Shown here: one piece after another, positions 34,494-43,524 of the stretch
Layout of the letters: each line of letters begins with the position of its first letter
How positions within the stretch are numbered: the first letter of the stretch is position 1
Origin: Pseudomonadota bacterium
GTDB taxonomy: Bacteria; Pseudomonadota; Alphaproteobacteria; Rhizobiales; Hyphomicrobiaceae
Reading direction: 5' to 3'
Length of the DNA: 60,637 nucleotides
Assembly (NCBI GenBank): GCA_023412805.1
Contig: JAEZRM010000101.1
Coordinates: forward strand, 1-60,637
Notes under the pieces: generated by a model
The model's database searches: none
What the model was told of the DNA's origin: nothing
Seen by the model: only the letters and a program-made list of their open reading frames with translations
Made by a program: the position numbers and the translations under genes

Positions 34494-35843
34494 ATGTCCG
34501 ACCCCGCGAAGGCCGAGGCGCCCGGCGAGAGCGTCACGCACGCCAGCCTGTTGGGGATTGCCGTCCCCATCATGCTCTCCAATGCCACCGTGCCGCTGAT
34601 CGGCTTTGTCGATACGGCCGTGGTGGGGCAGCTCGGCCAGGCACATCTGATCGGCGCGGTCGGCATCGGCGGTGTCATCTTCAGCGTTCTCTACTGGACG
34701 TTCAGCTTCCTGCGCATGGGAACGACGGGGCTGACGGCTCAGGCCTATGGCGCGCGCGATGGCCGCGAGGTCGCCGGCCACCTTCTGCGCGCGCTCGGTG
34801 TCGCGGTGTTCTTCGGGATCGTCATGCTGATCCTGCAGGGGCCGATCGCGAAGGCCGCCTTCTGGCTAATCGGGGCGTCGTCGCAGGTCGAAGCTGCAGC
34901 GCAGACCTATTTCTCGATCCGCATCTGGGCGGCGCCGGCGGGGTTGATCAACTTCGCCTTGCTCGGCTGGTACATCGGGCTCGGGCGCGCGGGCGTCGCG
35001 TTCTTCGTTCAGCTCGTGATCAACGTGCTGAATATGGTGCTGGCGATCGTGCTCGTACTCTGGTTCGACCATGGGGTTGCCGGCGTCGGCTATGCCGCGC
35101 TGATCGCCGAGTGGGCCGGCGCTGTGCTGGGCCTTGTGATTGCCGTGCGGATCGCCCGCGAGATGGGCGCGGCGGCGCCTTTGGCGGATGCGCTCGACTG
35201 GCCGAAGATGAAGCGCTCGCTCGGCATCAACTTCGACCTCACCGTGCGTGCGGTCGGGCATTACACGGCGATCATGTTCTTTACGGCGCAGGGTGCGGCC
35301 GGCGGCGATGTCATTCTCGCCGCCAACGCGATCCTGATGACGCTGATCAACATCATGGTCTACTTGCTCGACGGGTTCGCCTTTGCGGCGGAATCGCTCG
35401 TCGGGCGTTCGGTCGGGGCGCGCGATCGCCGCTCGTTCTGGCGCGCCGTGATCATGTCTACGCAGTGGGCGGCAGTGCTGGCGGTGCTGATCGGCGCCAC
35501 CCTCTGGTTCGCCGGGCCGGCCATCATCGAGCTGACGGCGAAGAGTGTCGATGTTCAGCAGGCGGCCGGTACGTATCTCGGCTGGGCGGCCATCGCACCG
35601 ATCCTCGGCGTGTGGTGCTTCCAGTTGGACGGCATCTTCACCGGAGCGACGCGCACGCGGGAGATGCGCAACACGATGGTGCTGAGCATCATCCCGTTCT
35701 TTGCGGCCTGGGCGGTGCTGGCGCCGCATTACAGCAATCACGGGCTGTGGGCGGCGTACATGCTGTTCTACGTCGCGCGGACGGCCTCGCTGCTGGTGTT
35801 CATGCCACGGCTCGTGCAGGTGTCGTTTCCGGAGCGGGCGTAG
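34494..35843 (+). CDS. MATE family multidrug efflux transporter
   Basis: This 449-residue protein has 12 predicted membrane helices in two homologous halves. The first half includes GIAVPIMLSNATVPLIGFVDTAVVG with the typical helix-1 proline, asparagine and aspartate. DinF/NorM-type MATE proteins expel cationic drugs in exchange for Na+ or H+. The ORF extends into the DUF6460 gene, but conservation begins at the ATG at 34494. The gene is convergent with pyrD, with only 3 nt between their stop codons. Confidence 0.88.
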   Translation: MSDPAKAEAPGESVTHASLLGIAVPIMLSNATVPLIGFVDTAVVGQLGQAHLIGAVGIGGVIFSVLYWTFSFLRMGTTGLTAQAYGARDGREVAGHLLRALGVAVFFGIVMLILQGPIAKAAFWLIGASSQVEAAAQTYFSIRIWAAPAGLINFALLGWYIGLGRAGVAFFVQLVINVLNMVLAIVLVLWFDHGVAGVGYAALIAEWAGAVLGLVIAVRIAREMGAAAPLADALDWPKMKRSLGINFDLTVRAVGHYTAIMFFTAQGAAGGDVILAANAILMTLINIMVYLLDGFAFAAESLVGRSVGARDRRSFWRAVIMSTQWAAVLAVLIGATLWFAGPAIIELTAKSVDVQQAAGTYLGWAAIAPILGVWCFQLDGIFTGATRTREMRNTMVLSIIPFFAAWAVLAPHYSNHGLWAAYMLFYVARTASLLVFMPRLVQVSFPERA

Positions 35844-35846
35844 AGG

Positions 35847-36944
35847 TCAGCCATCGAGCGGCTTTGCGGCCCATTCAGCGGCGCGCGTGCCGACGACCTC
35901 GGAAATGTTCTTGAGATTGCGCGCGCGGCACGTGGCATCGAGGTGCTGCTTGATGCGCCCGATCAGGCTCGGCCCCTCGTAGATGAGGCCGGTGTAGAGC
36001 TGGAGGAGCGACGCGCCGGCTTCCATTTTCTGGAGAGCACTCTCGGAACTGTCGATACCGCCGATGCCGACGAGCGGTACGGCGCCGCCTGTCGCCTGGT
36101 AGACGCGCGCGAGCATGGCCGTCGAGCGATGGAAGAGCGGCCGGCCCGAAAGGCCGCCAGCTTCCTTCGATGCCGCATTCTGACCAACGCCGGGACGAGC
36201 AAGCGTCGTGTTCGACACTGCAATGGCATCGACCGCGTGTGCGACGAGCCGAGCCGTGATGGCGGGCACATCCTCTTCGGCAACATCCGGCGCGATCTTC
36301 ACCACAATCGGCCGGCGCGGTTTGCCGGCAGCCATCTGCTGCGCGCGAGCTTCCATCACGCGCTCCAGCAACTCGTCGAGCGCGGCCGGCGCTTGTAGGT
36401 CGCGCAGGCCGGGCGTGTTCGGGGAGGAGATGTTGACCGTGAAATAGCTCGCGACGTCATAGAAGGTCGCGATGCCCTTGACGTAGTCGCCCGTGCGGTC
36501 GGCCGTGTCCTTGTTGGCGCCGATGTTGACGCCGACGATGCCGCCGCGGCGCGTGCGCGACCGGAGTCGAGCAAGTGCGGCTTCATGGCCGCCATTGTTG
36601 AAGCCGAGCCGGTTGATGACGCCGTGCTCGTTTGGCAGCCGGAAGACGCGCGGCTTGGGACTACCGGGCTGGGGCAGCGGCGTGACGGACCCGATCTCCG
36701 CGAAGCCGCAGCCGATCCCGAGTACGGCGTCCGGCACGCGCGCATCCTTGTCGAAGCCCGCGGCGATCGCGATCGGATTGGGGAGCACGAGATCACCGAG
36801 GCGCGCCGTGAGCGTAGGCGGATTCGCGGTCCGATCGGCGGGGTAGAGACCGTTCTCGAGCGCCTTGAGGGTCGTCTCGTGTGCCGTCTCGGGATCGAGG
36901 GCCAGGAGCGCGGGCAGTGCAAGCTGGGTCAGGGCATTGAGCAT
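35847..36944 (-). CDS. pyrD: Dihydroorotate dehydrogenase (quinone), class 2
   Basis: This 365-residue FMN enzyme oxidises dihydroorotate to orotate at the inner membrane with a quinone acceptor. The N-terminal helical extension (about 1-40) marks class 2. The core has AAGFDKDA, NRLGFNNGG, VNISSPNTPGLR with the catalytic serine region, and VGIGGIDS. Length and motifs are complete. It overlaps the DUF952 gene upstream by one base (TGATG), so they are translated together. It ends next to the MATE gene. Confidence 0.96.
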   Translation of the reverse strand: MLNALTQLALPALLALDPETAHETTLKALENGLYPADRTANPPTLTARLGDLVLPNPIAIAAGFDKDARVPDAVLGIGCGFAEIGSVTPLPQPGSPKPRVFRLPNEHGVINRLGFNNGGHEAALARLRSRTRRGGIVGVNIGANKDTADRTGDYVKGIATFYDVASYFTVNISSPNTPGLRDLQAPAALDELLERVMEARAQQMAAGKPRRPIVVKIAPDVAEEDVPAITARLVAHAVDAIAVSNTTLARPGVGQNAASKEAGGLSGRPLFHRSTAMLARVYQATGGAVPLVGIGGIDSSESALQKMEAGASLLQLYTGLIYEGPSLIGRIKQHLDATCRARNLKNISEVVGTRAAEWAAKPLDG

Positions 36945-37282
36945 CAGCCGAACTCCGCGGGCAGGATATGACGACCGTCTGGACCGAGAATCAGCGGCGT
37001 CGCGGTCACGACGGCATCGAGGGGCAGCGGCGCATAGAGGTGCGGATACAGAGTGCCGCTCTCCGATGCCTCCCAGCGAAGCGCGCTTCCGAGACGGTCA
37101 GGGTTAATGGCGAGTAGCATGAGGTCGGTTCGGCCAGCAAAGAACTTGGACGCTGTGCGCGTCACTTGACTGGGGGCGCTGAGATGAACATAACCGTCCC
37201 GCAAGTCATCTGCGGAGCCGAAAAATTGTCCACTTTCCTGTAGTTGGCGCCATTCATTCCCAGTACAGATTTTGTACGTCAT
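36944..37282 (-). CDS. DUF952 family protein
   Basis: This 112-residue protein matches DUF952, recognisable from YKICTGNEW at the start, GYVHLSAPSQV in the middle and YPHLYAPLPL near the end. The family is of unknown enzymatic activity and is often coupled to pyrD in Rhizobiales, as here. The ORF could start 6 codons earlier (37300), but family members begin at the equivalent of 37282. Confidence 0.8.
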   Translation of the reverse strand: MTYKICTGNEWRQLQESGQFFGSADDLRDGYVHLSAPSQVTRTASKFFAGRTDLMLLAINPDRLGSALRWEASESGTLYPHLYAPLPLDAVVTATPLILGPDGRHILPAEFG

Positions 37283-37469
37283 TATCCACGCGTCAACCAT
37301 GGCCTCAAACTTCTCCCCCTCTTAACACCCGCATGGACTAAGTGGTGCACGTTCAGCGGCATGGGTTTTGCTCTTTTCAATCTCAGTGCGGATCATCGGC
37401 GTCAGCTCGTCGTCCAAGGTCTGCGCGGGAGTGGAACTCGACCAGAGAAAGTCTTCTAGGCGTGCTTGG

Positions 37470-38132
37470 ATGAGCCCGACGCAATCGATCCTGACCCACG
37501 CATGGATCTGGAACGCGATCGACGCGCTTGCGCGCCATAAAGAGCTGTCGCCTTCCGGGCTCGCGCGCCTTGCCGGCCTCGATCCAACGGCCTTCAACCC
37601 CTCGAAGCGCTTTACGCCTGAGGGCCGGCCGCGCTGGCCGAGCACCGAAAGCATTTCCAAAATCCTTACTGCCACCGGGTTCACCCTCGACGAGTTTACT
37701 GCGCTCGCCGCCGAGGCGGAACGTGGGCGTCAGGCGCCGATGCCGGCCAATGTGCCTCTCATCGGACAGATCACCAACGCGACCGTCGGAAGCTGGCATC
37801 CTTATGGTGCGCCGCCGGATGAGGGTTTCGATGCCCATGCCAAGCTCGTGGTCGGCGGCGGCGGGCCCTTCGCCGTCGAGGTGGCGGACAGGAGCCTCGA
37901 GCCGGTTTATCGCTGTGGGCTGACGCTCGTCGCCGCATCGAACGCGATCGCCAACGCTGGCGACCGCATTCTCATCAAGCCCCAGGGCGCACTTGCCGTC
38001 CCGCGTTTGCTGGTCGGCAAGACCACGCGCCGCGTCGAACTCGTCTCTCTCGGCGGCGACGGCGATCCCGTCGAGCTCGATCGCTCGCATGTCGACTGGA
38101 TCGCCCGCATCATCTGGTCGAGCGGCGGCTGA
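37470..38132 (+). CDS. S24-like (LexA/CI-type) transcriptional regulator
   Basis: This 220-residue protein has an N-terminal helical DNA-binding part (about 8-80; LSPSGLARLAGLDPTAFNPS fits a helix-turn-helix) and a C-terminal LexA/CI-like domain. In that domain the usual GDSMEP appears as DRSLEP, so the serine is kept but the preceding G and D are changed, and the autoproteolytic lysine is uncertain. It may be a non-cleaving repressor. It is divergent from DUF952-pyrD. The longer ORF start at 37368 is rejected because homology begins at 37470. Confidence 0.75.
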   Translation: MSPTQSILTHAWIWNAIDALARHKELSPSGLARLAGLDPTAFNPSKRFTPEGRPRWPSTESISKILTATGFTLDEFTALAAEAERGRQAPMPANVPLIGQITNATVGSWHPYGAPPDEGFDAHAKLVVGGGGPFAVEVADRSLEPVYRCGLTLVAASNAIANAGDRILIKPQGALAVPRLLVGKTTRRVELVSLGGDGDPVELDRSHVDWIARIIWSSGG

Positions 38133-38152
38133 GAACGGCCCCGCCTTCCTCA

Positions 38153-38500
38153 TCACCGCTTCGGCAGCTCCATGCGCACTGCCACCGCTGCGCTCGCGAG
38201 CACGGTGATGTCGTTGTTCTCGATATCGGGGACATCGAGGCCACCCTTCACGACATTGACCGTGATCTGGCCATGCGGAAGCTTGGCCGCCACTTTTTCC
38301 TTGTCGACGAGTTCCGGTTTCTGCACGCCGATGGTGACCGTGACTTCCATCTTCTTCGCGTCGAGGCCGAGATTGCGCACGAACGACAGTGAGCTGTGAT
38401 GGATCGCGTCGTCAACGGCGCGCAGGGCTGCCTTGGTGTAGTCGCCGCCATGGAGCGAGGCTCCGGCACCGAGCTCGAGAATAATGCGCTTCGGTTTCAT
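38153..38500 (-). CDS. Lin0512 family protein, copy 1
   Basis: This 115-residue protein begins KRIILELGAGASLHGGDYTKAA and fits the Lin0512 family of small alpha/beta proteins of unknown function. It is related to the gene directly upstream (38515-38853): both share the opening LE.G.G....G.D.TKAA.RAV.DA, a central V.IGV..PE, and a VKGGL/IEGGL turn. No catalytic residue set is known. A start at 38518 would overlap its neighbour; M at 38500 is preferred. The pair is co-transcribed. Confidence 0.7.
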   Translation of the reverse strand: MKPKRIILELGAGASLHGGDYTKAALRAVDDAIHHSSLSFVRNLGLDAKKMEVTVTIGVQKPELVDKEKVAAKLPHGQITVNVVKGGLDVPDIENNDITVLASAAVAVRMELPKR

Positions 38501-38514
38501 GATTGAGCCCCCTC

Positions 38515-38853
38515 TCAAACGTCGAGCGATACGACGACCAGCGCGTGCGCGATGATCGTGCTGTCGGTGCCATCGTCATTCGGGATCTCGAGGCCGCCCT
38601 CGATGACCTTGACGGTGCCGTTGCCATAGGGCGCGACGGCGAGCACGGATGCCTTGTTCACTGTCTCCGGGCGCGGCACGCCGATGTTGATCTCGAGGTG
38701 CATGTCCGAGCGCTCTTTGCCCATGAGCGTCGCGATGCTGAGCGTGTTGCGCCAGAGCGCATCGCGCACGGCCCGCTCGGCCGCTTTCGTGCTGTCGGCG
38801 CCGCGGATGTCGGTGCCCATGCCGATTTCGAGCACCATGCGTTTCAGAGCCAT
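38515..38853 (-). CDS. Lin0512 family protein, copy 2
   Basis: This 112-residue protein is a paralogue of the next gene. It starts KRMVLEIGMGTDIRGADSTKAAERAVRD and has INIGVPRPE and VIEGGLEIP in corresponding positions. The two genes are 14 nt apart and encode products of nearly equal length, which suggests a heteromeric complex. The family function is unknown. A 99-nt gap separates it from the UbiH-type gene upstream on the same strand. Confidence 0.7.
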   Translation of the reverse strand: MALKRMVLEIGMGTDIRGADSTKAAERAVRDALWRNTLSIATLMGKERSDMHLEINIGVPRPETVNKASVLAVAPYGNGTVKVIEGGLEIPNDDGTDSTIIAHALVVVSLDV

Positions 38854-38952
38854 TCCGTGTTTCCTCCACTTCGCGTGCGCGCATTTCGCGCTGCAGACGG
38901 CGTGCGCGTCAAGTCGCGCTCCTGCGTGGTCGTCATGTGCGTGGCGCAGCGA

Positions 38953-40173
38953 TCAGGCGCGCATGAGTGCCGGAAGGCGCCCTGAGGGCTGAAGCCCTTC
39001 GCGCATGACGAGGCGGCGAAGCCAGGGCAGTGTGTTCAGAGCGTGAAGACCGGCCCCACGGACGAGATGCAGGGGCAGGAAGTCGGAGATCAGCGATCGG
39101 TTGAGCGTATCGACCATGGTCGAGCGGGTCGCGATATCGCTGCGGCGCTCCGTGTCATAGGCCCTGAGCACGGCCTGGCCGCCGATGTCTTTGCCGAGGC
39201 TGCGCGCGCGTGTGACCAGATCGACGAGCGTGGCGATGTCTCGCAGGCCGAGATTGAGCCCCTGGGCACCGATCGGCGGGATGACGTGCGCGGCCTCACC
39301 GATGAGCGCAATTCGGCGTGCGCCGAGACGATCGGCGCTCATGCGGGTCAGCGGAAAGCTCGCGCGCGGTCCGATCGCGGTGACGGCGCCGAGAAGTCCC
39401 TGCAGGCGGTCGTCGAGCGTGCGGATGAAGGCCGCTTCGTCGAGGTCCATGAGGCGGCGCGCTTCCTCCGGCGTCTCGACCCACACGAGGCTCGACTCGA
39501 GGCCCAGGAGCGGGACGGTCGTCAGCGGTCCGGCAGTGCGGTGGAACTCGCTCGATATGCCATCGTGCGGTCGAGTGTGCCGGAAACGCGTCGCGACGGC
39601 GCTCTGCGGATAAGGATGCGACTTGGCCTCGATACCGGCTTCGCGCCGGCAGAGTGATCCGCGACCGTCGGCGCCGACGATCAGGCGGGCGGAGATCGTG
39701 CCGCCACTGCCGAGCTTGACGGTGACGCCGTTCCCGTCGGATTGAAAATCTGACGTCACGGTATCATCGATCAGGCGAAGGCCAGCCTGCTCGCGCGCCG
39801 CAGCCAGCAGCGCGGTATTGAGCGCGGCATTGTCGATGTTGATGCCGAATTCTTCGAGGCCCAATTCCTCGGCGCGGAAAAGAATCTCGGGCGCCCGCCA
39901 AAGGCCGCCGGTATCGTCGATGAGGCGCAGACCGGTCATCGGCACGATGGCGGGCGCGAGCCGCGCACTGAGGCCGAGATTGCGTAGGAGGGTGACGCTG
40001 CCCGTGAACAGCGCGGTCGTGCGCGTATCGCGTGCCGGATCCATGGCGGGGCCGACGGCGATCGTGCTGAACCCGGCCCGCGCCATCGCGAGAGCCGCGA
40101 CGAGCCCCGCAGGGCCCGTCCCGACAACCAGAACTTCGCAATCGTGCGTCGTTGAATGTGCCATGGGCGGCAT
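38953..40173 (-). CDS. UbiH/UbiF/COQ6-family FAD monooxygenase
   Basis: This 406-residue flavoprotein has the FAD-binding VVGTGPAGLVAALAMARAG, the GADGRGSLCR strand and GEAAHVIPPIGAQGLNLGLRD, the hallmark of ubiquinone-ring hydroxylases. It probably adds a ring hydroxyl in ubiquinone synthesis, but the position cannot be told from the sequence. An alternative start lies 3 codons later (40164); neither has a clear ribosome site. The 5' end faces hemA, with 216 nt between them. Confidence 0.85.
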   Translation of the reverse strand: MPPMAHSTTHDCEVLVVGTGPAGLVAALAMARAGFSTIAVGPAMDPARDTRTTALFTGSVTLLRNLGLSARLAPAIVPMTGLRLIDDTGGLWRAPEILFRAEELGLEEFGINIDNAALNTALLAAAREQAGLRLIDDTVTSDFQSDGNGVTVKLGSGGTISARLIVGADGRGSLCRREAGIEAKSHPYPQSAVATRFRHTRPHDGISSEFHRTAGPLTTVPLLGLESSLVWVETPEEARRLMDLDEAAFIRTLDDRLQGLLGAVTAIGPRASFPLTRMSADRLGARRIALIGEAAHVIPPIGAQGLNLGLRDIATLVDLVTRARSLGKDIGGQAVLRAYDTERRSDIATRSTMVDTLNRSLISDFLPLHLVRGAGLHALNTLPWLRRLVMREGLQPSGRLPALMRA

Positions 40174-40389
40174 TCTAGCGCGGATTCAAGGCCCTGCATG
40201 CGTGCTGCGAAGCCGCGGCCGCCTTTGCGCCGCATCAAGGCGACTCTCCCGTGCGCGGTGCGACAGTCCGCGCCGGCCTTTTCGTTTGTCTGGCCCCTGC
40301 AGCAGTTTATAACGGCTCCAGGATGGAGTCCTGAGCTGATGGTGCCTGCCGGGCCGTCGGTTGACGTGATGAAGGGAAGCGGGATCCTC

Positions 40390-41616
40390 ATGGACTACAG
40401 CGCACATTTCGCGAAGGCTTTGGCCCAGCTTCGCGACGAAGGCCGCTACCGCGTTTTCGCCGACATCCGGCGCCGCCGGGGCGCATTTCCGGCGGCTGAG
40501 CGCTTCGGTGCCGAGGGAACCCGCGACATCAAGGTCTGGTGCTCCAACGATTACCTCGGCATGGGCCAGCATCCGGCCGTGCTTGCCGCCATGCACGAGG
40601 CGCTCGATACGGCCGGCGCCGGCTCGGGCGGTACACGCAACATTTCCGGAACCACGCATTATCACGTCGAGCTTGAAGCCGAGATTGCGGACCTCCATGG
40701 CAAGTCGGCCGCGTTGCTCTTCACCTCGGCCTTCGTCGCCAACGAGGCGACGCTTTCCACACTGCAGAAGCTGCTGCCTGGCTGCGTGATCCTTTCGGAC
40801 GAGAAGAATCACGCTTCGATGATCGCAGGCATCCGCAATGGCGGTGGTCCCAAGCAGATCTGGAAGAACAACGATCTCGCCGATCTTGAAGCGAAACTCG
40901 CGGCCCTGCCGCGCGAGATGCCGAAAATCATCGCTTTCGAGTCCGTCTACTCCATGGACGGCGTGATCGCCCCGATCGGCGCGATCTGCGATCTCGCCGA
41001 GAAGTACAACGCGCTCACCTACCTCGATGAGGTGCACGCCGTCGGCATGTACGGGCCGCGCGGTGGTGGCATCGCCGAGCGCGACGGCGTCATGCATCGC
41101 GTCGACATCATCAACGGTACGCTCGCGAAGGGCTTCGGCGTCATGGGCGGCTACATCGCTGCCTCGGCCGATATCTGCGATGCTATCCGCTCCTATGCGC
41201 CGGGCTTCATTTTTACCACTTCGGTGGCGCCCGCCATTGCGGCCGGTGCCTGCGCGAGCATTCGCCATCTCAAGACATCGAACGTCGAGCGCACGCGTCA
41301 CCAGGAGCGGGCCCGCACCGTAGCACGCCGCCTCAAGGCCGCCGGGCTGCCGGTCATGGACAACCCGAGCCATATCGTGCCGGTGCTGGTTGGCGATCCC
41401 GTACACTGCAAGGCCGTCTGCGACACGCTGCTCGATCGCTTTGCCATTTATGTGCAGCCGATCAACTATCCGACCGTGCCGCGCGGCACCGAGCGCCTCA
41501 GGATCACGCCGACGCCGATCCACAGCGACGCCGATATCGACGCTCTCGTCGCGGCGCTGGGGGCGCTGTGGACGGAGTGCGAGCTCGCGCGCGGGGCGCA
41601 CGTCGTCGCGGCCTGA
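40390..41616 (+). CDS. hemA: 5-aminolevulinate synthase
   Basis: This 408-residue PLP enzyme condenses glycine and succinyl-CoA, the first step of alphaproteobacterial haem synthesis. The cofactor lysine is K247 in TLAKGFGVMGGY, and YLDEVHAVGMYG holds the PLP-contact aspartate and histidine. Length fits the family. An ORF extends 78 codons further upstream, but the conserved start MDYSAHF is at 40390; ATG 40369 is an alternative. It is monocistronic, with the MaoC gene 113 nt downstream. Confidence 0.96.
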   Translation: MDYSAHFAKALAQLRDEGRYRVFADIRRRRGAFPAAERFGAEGTRDIKVWCSNDYLGMGQHPAVLAAMHEALDTAGAGSGGTRNISGTTHYHVELEAEIADLHGKSAALLFTSAFVANEATLSTLQKLLPGCVILSDEKNHASMIAGIRNGGGPKQIWKNNDLADLEAKLAALPREMPKIIAFESVYSMDGVIAPIGAICDLAEKYNALTYLDEVHAVGMYGPRGGGIAERDGVMHRVDIINGTLAKGFGVMGGYIAASADICDAIRSYAPGFIFTTSVAPAIAAGACASIRHLKTSNVERTRHQERARTVARRLKAAGLPVMDNPSHIVPVLVGDPVHCKAVCDTLLDRFAIYVQPINYPTVPRGTERLRITPTPIHSDADIDALVAALGALWTECELARGAHVVAA

Positions 41617-41729
41617 TCGATCCTGGACACTGCGGAAGAGCTGCAGCACGACCCGCCCGGCTTGCTCAGGCGGGCGGGGGCGTGCTGTATTGCAACGCAA
41701 CGAAATCAAAGCGATCGTGAGCCTTCACC

Positions 41730-42782
41730 ATGCAGGACACTCTCCCCCGGCCGTCCGACGGCATTCACCTCGAAGATGTCGAGGTCGGCAAGCTCATCGA
41801 GTTCGGCCGCATCAGCGTCAGCAAGGCTGACATCATCACGTTCGCGCGCGCCTACGATCCCCAGCCGATGCATCTCGACGAAGCGGCGGCCAAGGCGAGC
41901 ATTGTCGGCGGCTTGTGCGCCTCAGGCTTCCACTCGTGCGCGATCATGATGCGCATGATCGCCGACGGCCTGCTCAAGGACGGCTGGACGTCGCTGGGCT
42001 CGCCCGGCATCGACGAATGCAAGTGGTTGAAGCCGCTGTTTCCGGATCAGGTTCTGACCGGACGCGTCATCTGCACGGAGAAGCGCGCGCTCGCCTCGCG
42101 GCCGGAAGTCGGGCTGCTCAAGGTCAAGTTCGAGATGCTGAACGAGGCCGGCGACGTCATCATGATCTGGGACAGCAACCAGCTTCTCAAGGTGCGCAAT
42201 CCCGGCCCCAAGGCCGAAGGCGGCGGTAAGGGCGAGCGCCCGCCGCCATTGGAAAGCGTTTGGGATGGTCCCGAAGGCCCGGCGCCTGACCCGACGCGCA
42301 ATTTCTACGAGGACCGCCAGATCGGCGAGATCTACGATCTCGGCCAGCACACCTTCACCAAGGACGAGATCATCGCCTTCGCCAAGCAGTTCGACCCGCA
42401 GCCCTTCCATCTCGACGAGGAAGCAGGCCGCAAGTCCTTGTTCGGCGGCCTTTGCGCGTCCGGCTGGCATACGGCCGCCATCTGGATTCGCCAGTTCGTC
42501 GCCTTCAGGCAGCGGATCGAGCGGGAAATTCATGCCGCTGGCGCGCCGGTGGCGCGATATGGTCCCTCGCCCGGCTTCCGCAACATGCGCTGGCTGAAGC
42601 CTGTTTACCCTGGCGATACACTGACGTTCCGTGGGCGCACGGCGGCCAAGATCGACCTCAAGTCCCGGCCGGATCGTGGTATTCTGCAGACGGACTCGCA
42701 GGCGCGGAACCAGCGGGGTGAGATCGTCTTCAATATTCGCGGTCAGATCCTTGCAGAGCGACGCGAGCCGTATCGGCCGTGA
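41730..42782 (+). CDS. Double-hotdog MaoC-like dehydratase
   Basis: This 350-residue protein is an internal duplication of a MaoC-type hotdog domain (about 10-155 and 190-345). Both halves keep the hydratase-2 signature: FARAYDPQPMHLDE in the first and FAKQFDPQPFHLDE in the second, each followed by GGLCASG.H. So both carry the aspartate and histidine expected at the active site. Two-domain MaoC proteins usually hydrate enoyl-CoA esters, normally with one active half. The substrate is unknown. It is not close to a beta-oxidation or PHA gene. Confidence 0.8.
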   Translation: MQDTLPRPSDGIHLEDVEVGKLIEFGRISVSKADIITFARAYDPQPMHLDEAAAKASIVGGLCASGFHSCAIMMRMIADGLLKDGWTSLGSPGIDECKWLKPLFPDQVLTGRVICTEKRALASRPEVGLLKVKFEMLNEAGDVIMIWDSNQLLKVRNPGPKAEGGGKGERPPPLESVWDGPEGPAPDPTRNFYEDRQIGEIYDLGQHTFTKDEIIAFAKQFDPQPFHLDEEAGRKSLFGGLCASGWHTAAIWIRQFVAFRQRIEREIHAAGAPVARYGPSPGFRNMRWLKPVYPGDTLTFRGRTAAKIDLKSRPDRGILQTDSQARNQRGEIVFNIRGQILAERREPYRP

Positions 42783-42944
42783 ATTGGGCAGGCAGGCCGT
42801 TGCGTATGCCACGCTTCGGCCATTTCCGCGGGTGAGATTCGGAGCTCAGGTTGGCGAATCAGCCCGGATGCCCCATATGAATGGACACGCCGTTCCGTTC
42901 GCGTGGGATGCAGTCCGATGGGCGATCAAATGAGGGGCGTCACC

Positions 42945-43487
42945 ATGGCAGGCAGCAGACTGATCGTTGGGCGCAGCGGGCTAGCTGGCGCTGCGGTTGC
43001 GTCAGGCTTTGCCATCATTCTCGGTGCGTGGTTGTGGAGCATCGTGAGCCCTGACCGCCTGCTCGAGCGCAGTTATGCCCGCGTTGCGCCACAAGGCACG
43101 CTCTTTCTTGATGATGCCGGCACCGACGGCGCATCCACCCTCCCTGTGACACGGGCCAAGATCATGTCGGCAGCGCCGATGCCGTTGCCCCAAGTCGTTG
43201 TCGATGGCGAGCCCGTGCCCTCCGGTGTTTTGAACGAGCCGCTTTCCGCTGGTGATCGGGTGCAGTTCGGCGCAGCCGAGGCTGAGATGCGGGCAGTGGA
43301 AGTGCAAGAGGTGGCCGATATCGTGGCCCCGGTTGTCGGCATGCCCGGCGTGCGGCTGCAACTGGTGACGGCGCGTACGATCGATCGTCGCCGGCCCGAG
43401 ACATTGAGCCTGATTTTCGCGGTTCGCGAGGCGAGCCCGGTCAACGTGGTGCCGGTCGCGGCCCCCGCGACGGACAAGGTCCTCTGA
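42945..43487 (+). CDS. Membrane-anchored protein of unknown function
   Basis: This 180-residue protein has one N-terminal membrane anchor (about 10-32) and a soluble part with short hydrophobic strands, which looks like a small beta-rich periplasmic domain. I recognise no family. The ATG at 42945 is preferred over 42903 and 42930 because GAGGGG lies about 7 nt before it. It is 37 nt upstream of the GST gene on the same strand and may share its transcript. Confidence 0.5.
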   Translation: MAGSRLIVGRSGLAGAAVASGFAIILGAWLWSIVSPDRLLERSYARVAPQGTLFLDDAGTDGASTLPVTRAKIMSAAPMPLPQVVVDGEPVPSGVLNEPLSAGDRVQFGAAEAEMRAVEVQEVADIVAPVVGMPGVRLQLVTARTIDRRRPETLSLIFAVREASPVNVVPVAAPATDKVL

Positions 43488-43524
43488 GTACACGAGCAGC
43501 ACGGCCGACTCCGGGGCACGCATC

